From Athripsodes cinereus (lineage: Eukaryota; Arthropoda; Insecta; Trichoptera; Leptoceridae): DNA of 64,000 nucleotides. The stretch is from assembly GCA_947579605.1 (NCBI GenBank), contig OX388320.1, positions 3,906,001 through 3,970,000 of the forward strand, in the 5' to 3' direction. Both the position numbers and the translations under genes were made by a program. Positions 11,425 to 23,169 of this stretch are shown here, one piece after another (position 1 is the first letter of the stretch; the number at the start of each line of letters is the position of its first letter). The notes under the pieces were generated by a model, which ran no database searches, was not told the DNA's origin, and saw only the letters and a list, made by a program, of their open reading frames with translations.

Positions 11425-11960
11425 ACAACCCCACAGCGTATCCCTAGTGAGGTAGGCACAGACAACGGAACGACATATAAGCCTATCCTTACATATTTAT
11501 TTCGCTTCTTCCAAATTCATGCAACTTCTTATACATACACACCAATTTCTCTTATACGCGGCTATCTTTGAGAATTGATATACACGTTCCAACTATGTAG
11601 CTCTCGGACGTTTGCGATTTCTCACACCCCGTTTTTCAAATATATACACTCTTCATTCATTCGCTCCACATGTCCAAATCATCACAACTTACTTACATTC
11701 ATTCTATCCACAACACTCCTCTTGAATCTATCCGTTCATTCTTATAATATCAACATTCCTTACTCTATCACGCAACGATTCACCCACTTTCCTTCTCAGT
11801 GATCTCATCTCCACTGCATTAATTCCACTTTCGTTCCTATACAATCATGTCCAAGTTTCGTTTGCATACTAAGTGTCGATACCAAAATAGTATTATGCAC
11901 CGGCATTTTCGCCATGTTCGTCATATTGACATTGACAATGGGTTGAAGTGCACCGTTCAT
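11425..11960 (-). pseudogene. RTE-like LINE, C-terminal half
   Basis: On the minus strand it gives YANETW, ESGINAVEMRSLRR, SLRDRVRN and further downstream the 3' end corresponding to 'ccccacttgggatacggcg' in other copies. Frameshifts and stops are present. It is the only reverse-oriented member of the family also seen at 22917, 37395, 38690 and 63815. The element covers the region after the RT core to the 3' terminus. Confidence 0.7.
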
Positions 11961-11964
11961 CTCA

Positions 11965-13415
11965 GAACCGATCATTTTTCATCTTTCTCTGCCGTATCTT
12001 CCAACCCTCCTTAATCATCGAGGTTACTAAAAAAAATACTTAAAGGGTTGTTAAATTTGAAAGACATGCTGAACACTCAATACTTTACAATATCTTGATG
12101 TAATCAAGAATATACAATTATGGAAACTCATCGGACAAACAATCTTCGGTTTCTGACCGTGTTCAAACGATAAATGTCCATTTTATTAGTCTCGACAGTC
12201 TTGTAAACGTCGATACGGTAGATTTAATTTCAAGCTATGATCATTATTATAACAACATGTAAACAAATAATAAACACACAAACACACGGATAAAATATGT
12301 TAGAAATATAAAAACAACATTGATACAGAGACTAGAAACACAAATCGTAAATTAGTAAAAACTTATTGGACCAAGTTCAATTTCATCTCTGTTAGTTCTA
12401 AACACGGGTCAGTCGATTAAGTTTGCTTTTCAGTTCACATATTCATAAAAAAGTAGGTATATTTAAATTCGTATAGAATATATTGATAGTCGGATACATC
12501 AGCATTGTAATTAGTTACAAAAATGGTTACCTGACCAACAACAATGTGTCTTCTTTTGAGTTCTAATACATTGGATTGGTCTGTAACAAGTTTGATTTTT
12601 CTTTTCTTGTCGTCCATAGTTTTATTGTGTTCTTTTTTTAATGCACTTGATGCGAATTATTGTACTCTTGCTTCTTAGCAATTCTGCATAGGTATTCGAA
12701 AATGTATCCCAGTACTAATTCAAAGCAGCGTAATATTTTCAATCATATACGAATTTATCAGTCATTTAATATTGAAAAAAATGACAATAGTTTTATGCAA
12801 AATTAAAAATAGAACAGAAATAAAAAAAAAATGATATCGGTACACAACTACAACTTTAATACTAATAGCGGGCTTTTGGTAAGTAAATACAACATAAAAT
12901 GCGTGAGAGAAATATCATTTATTGTGATAAGAGTTTCCGGAACTTACATTTGGAGAACATTAGTCCTAAATTCATGGTCTGTGTATTAATGTCGTCGGCA
13001 ATAATGACGACTTATAAAAAAAACGACAAAAAGCGAAGCGAGTAAATATTCTATTTATACCTAATATCTTGTTGTTCAGAGAATGTTAATGATATTGTAT
13101 TATTTGACAGAATATTTGTAATTTGCATTGACTTGTTTTGTTTTCATATTACAAAACATCTTTCAAGAAAATTGTATATCTAAGCTGTGGCCTTGTGAAT
13201 TGATCGACAATAACAGAGTTCCGGGTTTAAATTATGATTGCATTATGATACAAATTAAAAATATTCTTTATTTTCTAGTGTAACAACTTTGTATTACATT
13301 ATAAAAAGATTAATAACACTGTTTTCCACTATGGGAATTGTTTAATCGTTATAACGTATTCAACTACAATATCTATTCTGAGGACCTGCAGTAAGCAATA
13401 CGTTCATTCCCCGGG
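11965..13415. other. AT-rich non-coding stretch
   Basis: No gene is visible. A scrap at 12555-12625 (minus) reads KLVTDQSN, matching the LINE C-terminus at 40675-40840. Confidence 0.4.
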
Positions 13416-13417
13416 TA

Positions 13418-13668
13418 CCTGTGGAGTTCCCAATAAAAAAAATCTCCCACTCTTTTCAAGTTTTCAAGTATCCTGTAAAAGGAAGGTTTTATTAGAACTT
13501 CACGTACAAGATAATTGACATCTTCATTTCGGCGATGAGATACCTACGTCACCCATACTGAATGCTTTATTTTTTATTGACTCAGAGTAGCCAATATGCA
13601 TGATTATTACATTCGGTTCGCCCGTTGGCTACCTCAATTATGAAATATGTCGTGATGGTATAACAACA
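13418..13668 (+). mobile_element. S1 SINE-like copy, full length, diverged
   Basis: Retains start 'cctgtggagttccc', middle 'ttcggcgatgagatacc' and end 'gtcgtgatggtataacaaca'. Many substitutions and small insertions; no TSD found. Confidence 0.65.
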
Positions 13669-13867
13669 GGGCAATAGTATTATTATTTTGCCATTCGTAA
13701 TGCCATAACATTATTGTTTTATACTTCATCTTTTCCACATAAAACTAAGTTGTCGATTGACTCGGAGCAAAATAAAATGTCGCTTGTGTTATGAAATAGA
13801 ATGAGAAAAGTTGAAATGAGATATGAAGTTAATAAAAGAGATTGTAGTAGTGAATTTCCTTACAACA

Positions 13868-13930
13868 GGAAATAGCGTTAGTTACGCCATTTCCGGCCGC
13901 CGAGACGTCAATTTACGCGTCTGCTACTTC
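13868..13930 (-). promoter_or_regulatory. GC-rich patch with ETS-, CRE- and YY1-like sites
   Basis: Within 25 bases are a CCGGAAAT ETS-like site and AAATGGC YY1-like site (13886-13896, minus) and a TGACGTC CRE-like half (13904-13910). A donor-like TT|GTAAGG follows near 13868 on the minus strand. It could be a far-upstream first exon and promoter of the gene starting at 10125. Speculative. Confidence 0.22.
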
Positions 13931-13969
13931 TACTAACTTCCTACTAAAGTGAAAAAGTTTCAAAATAAG

Positions 13970-14835
13970 CATAGAATCATCGAGATTTCAAAATTATCGA
14001 ATTAAAAAAAAATTACGCATGAGTACGAAAAATATGCGTAATAACAACTGAAATATATTTCACTTCTTCAAAACTACGTTGAAAAAAGATAATATACAAA
14101 CTTCTTAAATAAATAAGACCCCTATTGTGCATAAATATAATGAATTAAACTGTCCTTTTAATTGTAAATTGTGTTGTATTATAAAAAAATCTTAAATTGT
14201 TTCAAAGATATCCATGTTGTACACGGAATGAATAAATAAATAAATAAACTTTTTTTATCATACAGAGAACGGCTTCACTATTAGTGAAATGTAATAAATT
14301 AATCCCCACTAAGCCATTTGTCGGAGATTTCATAATGGCATATCATCCAAGAGATAAAAAAGTAATCAAAAAACAATCGGCAAGGTTGCTGGAAGCGGAT
14401 ACCTTGATTCCAGAATAAATATCAGTAGAAGATTATGGGATAAGCTGGCGTTAAAAGATGCACTCAAAATAGCTGAAGAAGAAGGAGATGAACGGTTGAT
14501 TCAAATGTTTAACATTATAATACATCGATGTTGTGAATGCTTTATTAACATCACAATAGAGAAGAGAAGAGCAGTCGGCCAATTCATTATTATGGTCCGT
14601 TTAACAGTAGACTACAGTACAAAGTGTTGAATGAGACCGACTAAACTACTGCACCAGTCAATAGAATATATAATACTGCTATCTTACATACATAATCATA
14701 ATATTATGTACACTTTACACGGGACACTTAATGTCATATGCGGAACCAAACTTATTAACAAATAATATACAATATACATACATACATGTTATGTATTTTA
14801 ACGATATATACCTACATCACTTAAAAGCTTCTTCT
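13970..14835. other. Non-coding stretch
   Basis: AT-rich. A less AT-rich part at 14300-14500 has short open stretches on the plus strand (MAYHPRDKKVIKKQ) that may be old transposon coding sequence, but I cannot assign it. Confidence 0.3.
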
Positions 14836-14839
14836 TCTT

Positions 14840-14920
14840 CTTCTCGTGCCGTATCAGGTCCCCCCGACGTTGGCAATCACTCTGGCGAAGGCTTCCCTAT
14901 CCTGCGCGACCCGACTTAAA
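14840..14920 (-). pseudogene. LINE ORF2 extreme C-terminus
   Basis: Minus-strand translation RVAQDREAFARVIANVGGT followed by a stop. The R..QDR..F..V pattern is the usual end of RTE-type LINE proteins. Followed on the plus strand by a TTC microsatellite at the left edge. Confidence 0.5.
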
Positions 14921-14934
14921 AGCTAATAGTCGTA

Positions 14935-15120
14935 AAAATAGCAATATCCAGAAATTAAGTGGCCGAGATGATTGGTAGCCTGATGTTTAAGTCCCGAACT
15001 TTCAATTGAAAAACACAGGTTCGATACCACTCACTCCACCTTCATGACACAAGCATATTTGCTCACAGTGAGGGTGACTGTATCTAAGTTTATTTCAAAT
15101 CCAGACTATTTTTTTAATTG
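14935..15120 (+). mobile_element. tRNA-derived SINE S2, diverged copy
   Basis: A-box-like TAGCCTGATG at about 14967 and B box GGTTCGATACC at about 15020 have normal tRNA spacing. The body 'acacaagcatatttgctcac' and T-rich 3' end match the copies at 34205, 44843, 56262 and 56683. Confidence 0.65.
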
Positions 15121-15202
15121 ATTACTCATCCTCCGTTAAATTGTCAACTGTTCCATAAGAAAGGCACGTTATATCTAAGTCATTTTGCTTATATAAAATA
15201 AA

Positions 15203-15252
15203 GGTATCCAGATGGGTGCCACACCTCAAAGCTGAATTGAAAATATCAAGTA
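15203..15252 (-). mobile_element. S1 SINE-like scrap
   Basis: Only the middle block remains ('gatgggtgccacacctcaaa' then 'gctgaattgaaaat'). Confidence 0.45.
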
Positions 15253-15799
15253 TGTTATAAGTGATTGTTCATAAACATCCACTTTTACAAGAAACTCGAA
15301 AACTTACAGTTAACAAAAGAGAGATAAATCCTTTGTCGGGACTTACCGGAGTAATAAAATACTCTCGTTTTACACTGAATTAAAATATAAAATATTAAAT
15401 CATGTATGACACCAAAAAAATGCAGACATGAAACAAACAGAAGAGCGTATATGAGAGAAAAATCTTTCAAAAGAGCTTTAAGACAAAAGTGCATCGTCCA
15501 TAATTCTCTTAACTTCGAGTAAGTTTTAAGCAGCGAAAAGGTAGTTTGAGTAAAGCAAGCAAAGCAGAAATGCTCTGCACCAACTTAAGTGGAACCAGTC
15601 TGAAAGGGTGTGGTCAGAGTGGAGTGATTTACCGAATCCATTTCCTTATCACTTCCAATAAAGAAAAAACTTAATGCATTTTTATCAAACATCCGCCCTC
15701 TTTACTGTGACCCTAGTAACGATAAATATATTTCTGTAAAACAAACATAGAAGATGAGAAAATAAATTGTAACAATATATTTAGTAATTCCATTGGTGA

Positions 15800-15915
15800 C
15801 TTTATTAATTTGCGTACTAGCTTTCGAAAACTTCCGCCCTCATCATAAGGCAAATATAAAGCGAATCTATATTATAAAGGTATGTGATAGCGGAAGCTTT
15901 CAAAAGCCGGTTCGC
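15800..15915 (-). mobile_element. Degenerate foldback of the 18642 type
   Basis: 'gctttcgaaaacttccgccc' and 'cggaagctttcaaaagccgg' form a weak inverted pair around about 50 bases. The sequence matches the foldback at 18642-18870 with many changes, so it is an older relative. Confidence 0.5.
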
Positions 15916-15966
15916 AAAATAATTAAGTGAACAGTGAAATTATTAAATATTTTGTTTAATATTTAA

Positions 15967-16041
15967 ATCATGTCATAATATAAATTGATCATGTCATAAT
16001 ATAAATTGATCATGTCATAATATAAATTGATCATGTCATAC
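15967..16041 (+). repeat. 21-bp tandem repeat, 3.5 units
   Basis: The unit atcatgtcataatataaatt + g repeats at 15967, 15988 and 16009, with a partial fourth from 16030. The units look identical. Confidence 0.9.
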
Positions 16042-16587
16042 ATAAAGAACGGTCGGTCGACAAATTGAATATCAAATTTAGATTTTTTTTTACTATATTT
16101 TGGGTAGCCAGCAAAATATGTTGTGGATACAGTGTACGAATATTATGAATTGTCGACAAAATGTGTAATGTATTGAAATGAAAAAATATCAACAATCTGA
16201 ATTTGTCAAATATGTACATAGAAACTATGGTAAAAATTGTTTTAGTAAAATTACAAAACCGTACCTACTTTTAATTGTAAAAATATACTTATATGCAATT
16301 TTACTAAATAAATACTGATAAAATATACAAAAAGTGGTTCTAGTGATTGAGCTAACTACCATAAATGATAGCTTCCATAAATGGAATAATTATAGTAACG
16401 TCTATTGAATGCATGCAACGAACATAAGGATCATTTTCTCCGTAACACAATTAAGTAATACATTTAGGATGGGTGGTATACATCAATACATGTCTTAGTT
16501 CATTAATTTTCACTTGCTTTATGCCAACAAAAAAAAATATATATACCTCATCGCTTCATAAAAAAATATTAAATGTACGTGATATGC

Positions 16588-16676
16588 TACTACTATACTA
16601 TACAATCATGGCATATCCCACAAGTTAGATAGTCAGCAGATCAGCTGAATTTAATAAATAAGCATGCCTTTCGCTC
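16588..16676 (-). mobile_element. S1 SINE-like fragment
   Basis: The 3' third only: 'ctactactatactatac', 'catggcatatcccacaag', 'gcagatcagctg'. A scrap of the middle block lies at 16463-16500. Confidence 0.55.
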
Positions 16677-16679
16677 GAT

Positions 16680-17630
16680 TGGTGGCAAACAATCGCTGAA
16701 TATGCAGTGGTAAAATTACTATTTTATGTAAATAGCAATATGTATCTTGGATATCTTATAGGGCGCAGTGCACAACATACCCCATCCGATAAAAAATCTC
16801 TTACACTTTACTTAATTGGTTATGTTTATTTTACCTATTTTGAAAAATCCAATTCACAAAATCTCAGTTATAATGTTTCCAAATTAAATACTTAGTCAAT
16901 AACTCTCCTTAACCCCATCTAACTACCTCACAAAATAATAGTCCTTCTAGATAACGCACAAAGAATGCAGGAGAAACGCACGAGATCGTAAAGAATGAAT
17001 AGAAATATGTAGGTATTCACCCACCTCACTATAGAGAAGTTAGCAGATAATAATGCTATTCGAAAATAGATATAAGTTTTAGAATCCAAATAAACTCATA
17101 AATTCTTAATATGTTTGCTGCATTTTCCTTATATTTTATTATTTACACATGAGCTGCATTTTTCTTCGATTGCATTATTCACGCAAAATAAATTAATCAC
17201 TAAGCAAAGATCATTTCAAATTCGGTTGCCCATCTCAACTTCTTAACTGGAGATTTTAAGAGAATATATTTGAATAACAAGAAAAAAAAGATTGATTACA
17301 AACAATAATACAGAATACGGGTTAAAGTGAATTTAATGATTTGTGTATTGAAATTCTTACTCCTTGCGAAGTTTTTTTTAGAGAATAATGATTTTAAAAA
17401 AACTTTATGCATTTTTTTGTTTAATTGAAATTGGAAATCGCTGAACAGAAAAAAAACATTTGCGTTAATTTACTGAATATTCACAACATCTTTGTAGATG
17501 ATCATTAAATTTAAAAAATCATACAACTTATAGATTTTGACTTATTTTATTTGAATAATTAATTGTTCAAAAAAAGTCATTTCCACTAATTAATAATATT
17601 AATATAAGCCTTTTAAAAACATGTATCTAC
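16680..17630. other. AT-rich stretch, nothing identified
   Basis: No coding, RNA or repeat signal that I can support. Confidence 0.4.
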
Positions 17631-17635
17631 TTTTA

Positions 17636-17735
17636 ACCATCACGACATACCCCACAAGCGGCGTAGCCACCGGAATAACTACGTGTAATAAACATGCAGA
17701 TTGTAATCTCTGTGGCAATAAAGAAAAGACATAAA
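17636..17735 (-). mobile_element. S1 SINE-like fragment
   Basis: 3' part: 'accatcacgacatacc', 'cacaagcggcgtagcc', 'aaacatgcagattg'. Confidence 0.55.
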
Positions 17736-17739
17736 TTAC

Positions 17740-18295
17740 AGAAACATTTTGAAACATATTAAATATCCAAGTGTCTTAGTGGTATCAAGTATCCATGAAT
17801 GTAGAAGAAAATTTATTAGCGCCTGATAAAATCAGAAAACCAGACTGAGATTACAAACACCAAACTAACTATAAGAACTGAAATACCAAAACTTTATTCT
17901 GAATAGAAAGAAAAGGATTTAAATGCAAAAAGAACCTCCTACAAAGATTGGAAAGGGGAGATTGCATGTATGTATGTATGTATAGACTATCGCAGGAATG
18001 CGTATCGCAGGAAAACAATGCTACAAAATATATTATACCTATTTGATGGCATAGTTAGCTCGTTCGATGCTATACAATACAAAGTACATACATAGTATCT
18101 TGTATTATAATTATAGGAATCCTCGCGCTCCTAGCACAGTCAAGACTTGATTTATATATCACTATACACGCGATTCCCTCCACATTTCATGTATAACAAT
18201 CAGTTAATTAGTTTGTATAAAGCATTGATTTCTTAAGATTAATACTTTTCTATTTCTCTTTTTCAATTATAAGTAAGTATCTGACGACATTTTTA
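17740..18295. other. AT-rich stretch
   Basis: Nothing coding. A short (TGTA)n run lies near 17965. Confidence 0.4.
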
Positions 18296-18299
18296 CAAT

Positions 18300-18551
18300 G
18301 GATGTATTCCGAGGAGCATTCGGCAAAAAAAAATGTCACTCACTTTTTCCGCCTCCCAAGTATTCGAATGTTCTGTAAAAGGCAGGTGATTGAAAACATA
18401 AAGGCATTTATCACATTAAATTCAGCGATGAGGTTTGTCACCTATCCTGAATGTCCTGATTTTTTTTGTTGGTATGGAGAGGATAGCATGCATGTTTATC
18501 ACATAAAACAAGTCTACCGGTTACCCCACTTGTACAATATGACGTGATGAT
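18300..18551 (+). mobile_element. S1 SINE-like copy, full length, intermediate age
   Basis: All blocks are present, from 'gaggagcattcggc' through 'gtaaaaggcaggtg' and 'ttcagcgatgaggtttg' to 'gacgtgatgatagt'. An 81-codon frame spans it by chance. Confidence 0.7.
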
Positions 18552-18641
18552 AGTACCTAGTAGAAGATGAATTTAAGATGTAGAATATCTAATAAAGTTT
18601 AATTTATCGACCGACGGTTCTTGGTGGAAGTTCATATTAAT

Positions 18642-18870
18642 AATTTTTAAAATGAAACACAATATGTAGTTATTCCACTATTGACTTTATTTATTTTTGC
18701 GAGCCGGCTTTCAAGAGCTTCCGCTCTCATCGTCAGGCAAAAGTAAAGTAAAGCTTCATTACAAGTTACTTTTGCCTGACGATGAGAGCGGAAGCTCTTG
18801 AAAGCCGGCTCGCAAAAATAAATAAAGTCAATAGTGGAATAACTACACATTGTGTTTCATTTTAAAAATT
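18642..18870. mobile_element. Foldback element with 105-bp arms
   Basis: Arms 18642-18746 and 18766-18870 are reverse complements with one mismatch seen; the loop is 19 nt. No transposase. Each arm contains a full hammerhead-like core (18695-18742 minus, 18770-18817 plus). The near-perfect arms imply a recent origin or ongoing correction. The core links it to the Penelope-like element at 61185. Confidence 0.8.
18770..18817 (+). ncRNA. Hammerhead-ribozyme-like motif
   Basis: Parts in order: TTTTGC (stem I 5'), CTGACGA, one extra T, GAGAGC-ggaa-GCTCTT (stem II, one G.U), GAA, AGCCGGCT (self-complementary, stem III), C (position 17), GCAAAA (stem I 3'). All core bases of the hammerhead consensus are met apart from the extra T before stem II. 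The loopless palindromic stem III suits action as a dimer. The mirrored arm has the same motif on the minus strand at 18695-18742. Activity is inferred. Confidence 0.55.
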
Positions 18871-18892
18871 AACGTAGAATATGTTTATTTTT

Positions 18893-18985
18893 TGGAACAC
18901 CTGCCTTTTACAGGACAATCGAAAACTAACGGAAAAGAGTGGGAGAGCAATTATTTGCCAGGTGCTCTACGACATGCAATCATAG
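18893..18985 (-). mobile_element. S1 SINE-like fragment, 5' third
   Basis: 'gaacacctgccttttacagg' followed by 'aaaagagtgggagagc' and 'caggtgctctacgacatg'. The 3' two-thirds are absent. Confidence 0.6.
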
Positions 18986-18989
18986 TAAA

Positions 18990-20165
18990 ATATTTTTCAA
19001 TTTACAAGATGCTTGAAAATTTATCGACGATACAGTGACAACAATTTTCTTAATAATGCTATCCAATTAAAACCACCGCGAAATCTATTTATACCAACTA
19101 ATTATAAAATCCCAGAAATAAATTCATAATAAATCATCAAAATAATAACAATATAATTATTTACCTACAAAGTGAAGAGAGAATATTATGATAATTACTA
19201 TCTAGGAATGAAATATCTCCAATCATCAAAGTCAACGTACGAATACGTATATAAATAGTTAAATACATACATCATCTGTCTTCAAAGGAAACCAGAGACA
19301 ATTAAGTGTTCTACTAAGAGACAGGCTTATATGCAACATAAACAAGCTGAAATATGCATGAAAATGTACAAAATAAAAAGCATATTATTTCAGAAGAAAT
19401 CATTGATATTTTTTTAAACTTAAACATCTCTGGTAAATAAATAATCTTTGTTCGTCCACATATTGAATGTATATTTTGTTAACATATTCTGTAATTGCCT
19501 GTTTGATCCTGTAAATATTTTAAAAATTAAATATGTCAAGTGTATAATGTCATAAGTCCGTTTTAAGGGTTTCGGGATAAAAGCTTCTACAGTCACAAAA
19601 TAAATTATCGCATAGGTACAATGTAAAATTGCTTGGTGCATACTGGTAACACAACCGATATGCAAATTAAGTAACTAAACCAAATAGGTCACATACTAAT
19701 CTCATTTTATTTAATGTAATTAAGGCTCCAAGATTTTTGCGACAAAGGGATAACATTTGGAATGCCGCTTTGCCTAATTTTAAGTCTCAAGGTTTAATGC
19801 TACAGTGAGGGGAAGAGGGAATTGAAAATATGTCATTTTATCAAGTATAAGAAGTCCCATTATATTTTTGCGACAAGTTAGTAGAAAATTAAAAAAAAAA
19901 AAAAAACTTAATATATCAATATAATTCGGTACTAGCTATAGGTAATTAAGAAATTTTGGGAAAATTAAAGCATTTAAGTATCTTGAAAATGCATAAACCA
20001 ATAAAAATAGGCAAAATATGCAAATGCATATAATCCGTTCTTTAGTTATAAAAATACGAGACGTTGCGTTGGGTGGAAGAATAAAAGTAGTAGAGCTAAC
20101 AAGTTAACTAACGACTGACTCACATTAACTGACTAGTGGAGATTGCAGTAACAGAAACAAAACAA
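18990..20165. other. AT-rich stretch, nothing identified
   Basis: Short random frames only; no repeat of this window recurs here. Confidence 0.4.
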
Positions 20166-20169
20166 GATA

Positions 20170-20504
20170 TGTCGCGGTCCGACAGTTAGATTAGCCAGTT
20201 ATCTAAATGACTGGGCGGTTAGTAAAATGCCGGCATTCAATTGAAAGGCTTGTCGTTTTGTTGAATCAGAATGACACGCCAAACTTTCAACACCCTGCTT
20301 GATCGAACTGCTTGAGCTAGCTCGTTTGTTAATATTTAGTTTCTTTATTTGTCACTATTGCGCTTGGATTGATAAACGTTGAGTTTAACAATCTGGTTAG
20401 ACCTTTGTTAGCTATTCAATCTATTCAATTGAATGCCGGCGTTTAACTAACCACCTAGACATTCAGGTTACTGACTAATTTAACTATCTGGCAGCGACAG
20501 CTAT
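20170..20504. mobile_element. MITE-like element with long inverted ends
   Basis: The left end from 'gtcgcggtccgacag' and the right end up to 'ctggcagcgac' are inverted repeats of about 75-80 bp. They include 'atgccggcattcaattgaa' on both sides. The middle (about 180 bp) has no coding capacity. Arms are about 80 percent alike, so it is not young. The target duplication is unclear (ATAT-like). Confidence 0.6.
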
Positions 20505-20509
20505 ATCTA

Positions 20510-21430
20510 CTTTTCTATCAGTCAACTTCAACTTAATGATCTCATTCTAAAAATACCATGACAACAGGTATAACAATTTTCTCTAGAAGTGACAGTTAAA
20601 ATATCTTCATATTTGAAACCGTTGAAGTATATCTACATCTACAATATATAGACCATCACGACATTTCTAACCAGTGAAATATTTATTTAATTTAACTTGT
20701 AAATGGATAACAACTGTAACACTTTATTGATCGAATAAAATACATGAGAAATTGGTGAATTTATTCCTGGACCCAATTTCCTCCAGTCAACTAAAGTAAT
20801 GTGTGACATAATCAAAATGATAAATGTGTACGATTAATACTAAACATAACTCTAATAACAGTCTAAGTACCAATGTGACATATCAGATACATCACATGTT
20901 TCTTCTTATGTATACAACAAATAAAAGATAAGAACATGAGAAGAAGCTATGAAAGTAAAATCAATCATAATATGGATTTAAGGTTCTTTTATAAAATGTA
21001 TAAAGAAGGTTTTTTGTTTCGATTTTTTGTTTGAATTTTAAATTGGGACTTGGTATTATATTTTGCATAACAGGAAACTAATCAAAATATTCCATGTTTT
21101 TTTCGTTTTCATTTATAAAATATACAGAAAAAGCAAATTTCGTGATGTTGTAGAAACACGCGATGTACCTTTATGGAAAATTTTAAACATTGAAAAAGTA
21201 ATCACATTTGATGACATTTTTGATGGACGAATAATTATTGTTTTACTAAGTTGCATTTCCATACATTGTTGCATGAAATAAATATTTCGTGGGTAAAACT
21301 AACGAATTTCTGCATTTTGTAGATAAATTCACAAATATTAACTCAGTTATCAACATTTTTGTAGAGTAACTGTGAAAAATAGCCAACATACAAAATCGAA
21401 GAAAAAGAGAGCTTTTTCTCATTTATATTT
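20510..21430. other. AT-rich stretch
   Basis: A 72-codon frame at 21063-21281 has no supporting signals. A tiny S1 3' scrap (accatcacgacatttc) is at about 20652. Confidence 0.35.
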
Positions 21431-21433
21431 ACA

Positions 21434-21492
21434 TTCCGTTCCATTCCGTTCTCTCTGCCTACCCCACTTGGGACACGGCGTGAGAGTATAGT
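21434..21492 (+). mobile_element. RTE-like LINE 3' terminus scrap
   Basis: 'ccgttctctctgcctacccc' then 'acttgggacacggcgtgag': the last codons and stop of the RTE-like family at 37395. Confidence 0.55.
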
Positions 21493-21737
21493 AGTAACAG
21501 CCACATCAGAGTATTAAAAATGTCATATAAAAGTGACGCAGAATTGCTCTGAAACGATGAAGAATATTTTAAGATCTGTGCTTACAAGAATAGAAGAAAA
21601 TTAAAAACTTTCACTCATATTCGTTACAATACACTAAAATGTGGCTCAACGTCCATTTGTCTTCAATGTATATTTTGTCGCAACACAAATAAGACTTTAT
21701 TAATCAATTCAAATTAAAGAGAATAAAATAAAATACG

Positions 21738-21845
21738 AGATATGCCGCCCATCCTGATCGTTAGTATTTATTATTAGCGCATCGATTTATTACATGAGGT
21801 AAGTATGCTGGATACTCCACTCGTGGGATATGTCATAATGTTATA
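21738..21845 (+). mobile_element. S1 SINE-like fragment, 3' half
   Basis: 'gagatatgccgcccatcctg' to 'gggatatgtcataatg', with a shortened middle. Confidence 0.5.
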
Positions 21846-21849
21846 AATA

Positions 21850-22870
21850 GATACTCATTATTTATTTGGTAAAAGTTGTGGAAATTTTGCTTTAGGCCAA
21901 TGTAACATTTTCAATTTATATTCCAATGGAAATTAAAATTACGAGGGATTATCACTTTATTTACTTAATTAAAATCACCTACCTTAAAATGAGATTTTGG
22001 ATAATGACAAAGTTTGCTTCAAAACAATTTCGATACAAAAGAAAGTAGGAAGTTGAGAGTGACAACAAGCTTAGCAAGAAGAAATAATTAATTTATTTTA
22101 CAAAATAAATAATGATAGTATATATAATAATATACAATATAAAGTTAATTTCATAAAGAAACACGCCCTGAGGGTACCTGCTCGTATACTTCTTGTTTTC
22201 AACAGCAGAAGTTCATTTTACAAAATAAATAAATAAACAAAATAATAATTTATTTTGCTTTGACGCTAATTGGAAAAGTCTCTTGGTAAACAGAACTAAC
22301 TTCGCCGCTAGAACAGTTTGTATAAATAAGGTAAAAAGCTTTGATTGCTGGTCAAACAAAATTATTTCTGTAAGTAATATTTATTTCCTTTCTTTCAATC
22401 CTTCAGCAATCCTTTCAGGAACACAAGGTTAAAACAAGTTGCTCTCCATCCTGCACTAATTAATTTACCTCTTCTTACTATACGTACAATGTACTTATGT
22501 TTTATTTAATTACAGCGAATTGTGAAATATGATCAAAGATATCGGATACTTTTTGAATGGAAAAACAGTGCCCTTTTCGGCCAATGCCAAAAATTTTATG
22601 TACAAATTAAAGAACATAATCACATTTATTTATTTATTTATTTTATTTAACTTAACAATTAATACAGATATAAAAATACATAGACTATTTGATAAAAACT
22701 TAAATCTAAACATCCTCCTTATAGAGACAAGTCTCGTGTAAAGGAGGGTGATTAAATTAAATTTAATTAAATCTAAATTTCATCCCAAAGTGACCAATAA
22801 TGAATCAAAAAAACGTTCTTACTATATAAATGAATAAATATAGTGGAATTATACAATGTTTTAAATAATA
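21850..22870. other. AT-rich stretch
   Basis: Simple AT runs such as 'aaataaataaataaac'; a 70-codon frame near 22529 has no support. Confidence 0.35.
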
Positions 22871-22872
22871 TC

Positions 22873-22916
22873 TATTTGTATCAATACAATCCATTTGGAT
22901 TGTATTGATACAAATA
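22873..22916. repeat. Near-perfect 44-bp palindrome at a LINE 5' junction
   Basis: 21-bp arms 22873-22893 and 22896-22916 around a 2-nt centre. The right arm abuts the 5'-truncated LINE that starts at 22917. Confidence 0.85.
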
Positions 22917-23165
22917 AAGGCTGAAAGGAGGGGTGTGAGGAAGCGCGGGCGTCCGAGAACTATGTACATGACTTGAACATGTAGATCAAATTCTCAAGGA
23001 CGGCCGTGTTTTGAGTAAAAGAAACCGACGTGCGTGCAAGAGAAATTGTATGACTGTGGAGGAAGCGAAAAAAGTATGTAAGGACAGATCTAATTGGCGT
23101 TCCGTTCTCTTTGCCTACCCCACTTGGGATACGGCGAGAGGGAATAGATAGATAGATAGATATAG
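22917..23165 (+). pseudogene. RTE-like LINE 3' fragment with GATA tail
   Basis: Starts at 'ggctgaaaggaggggtgtga' and gives KRGRPRT, then in shifted frames LSKRNRRACKR-like and VCKDRSNWRSVL, AYPTWDT. It ends in a (GATA)n tail at about 23148-23162. 'aatacaat' occurs on both flanks (22883 and about 23167), a possible short target duplication. Confidence 0.7.
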
Positions 23166-23169
23166 ATTA

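Noticed and set aside
18647..18850. 67-codon frame across the foldback
   Set aside because: It reads through one arm, the loop and most of the other arm of an inverted repeat.
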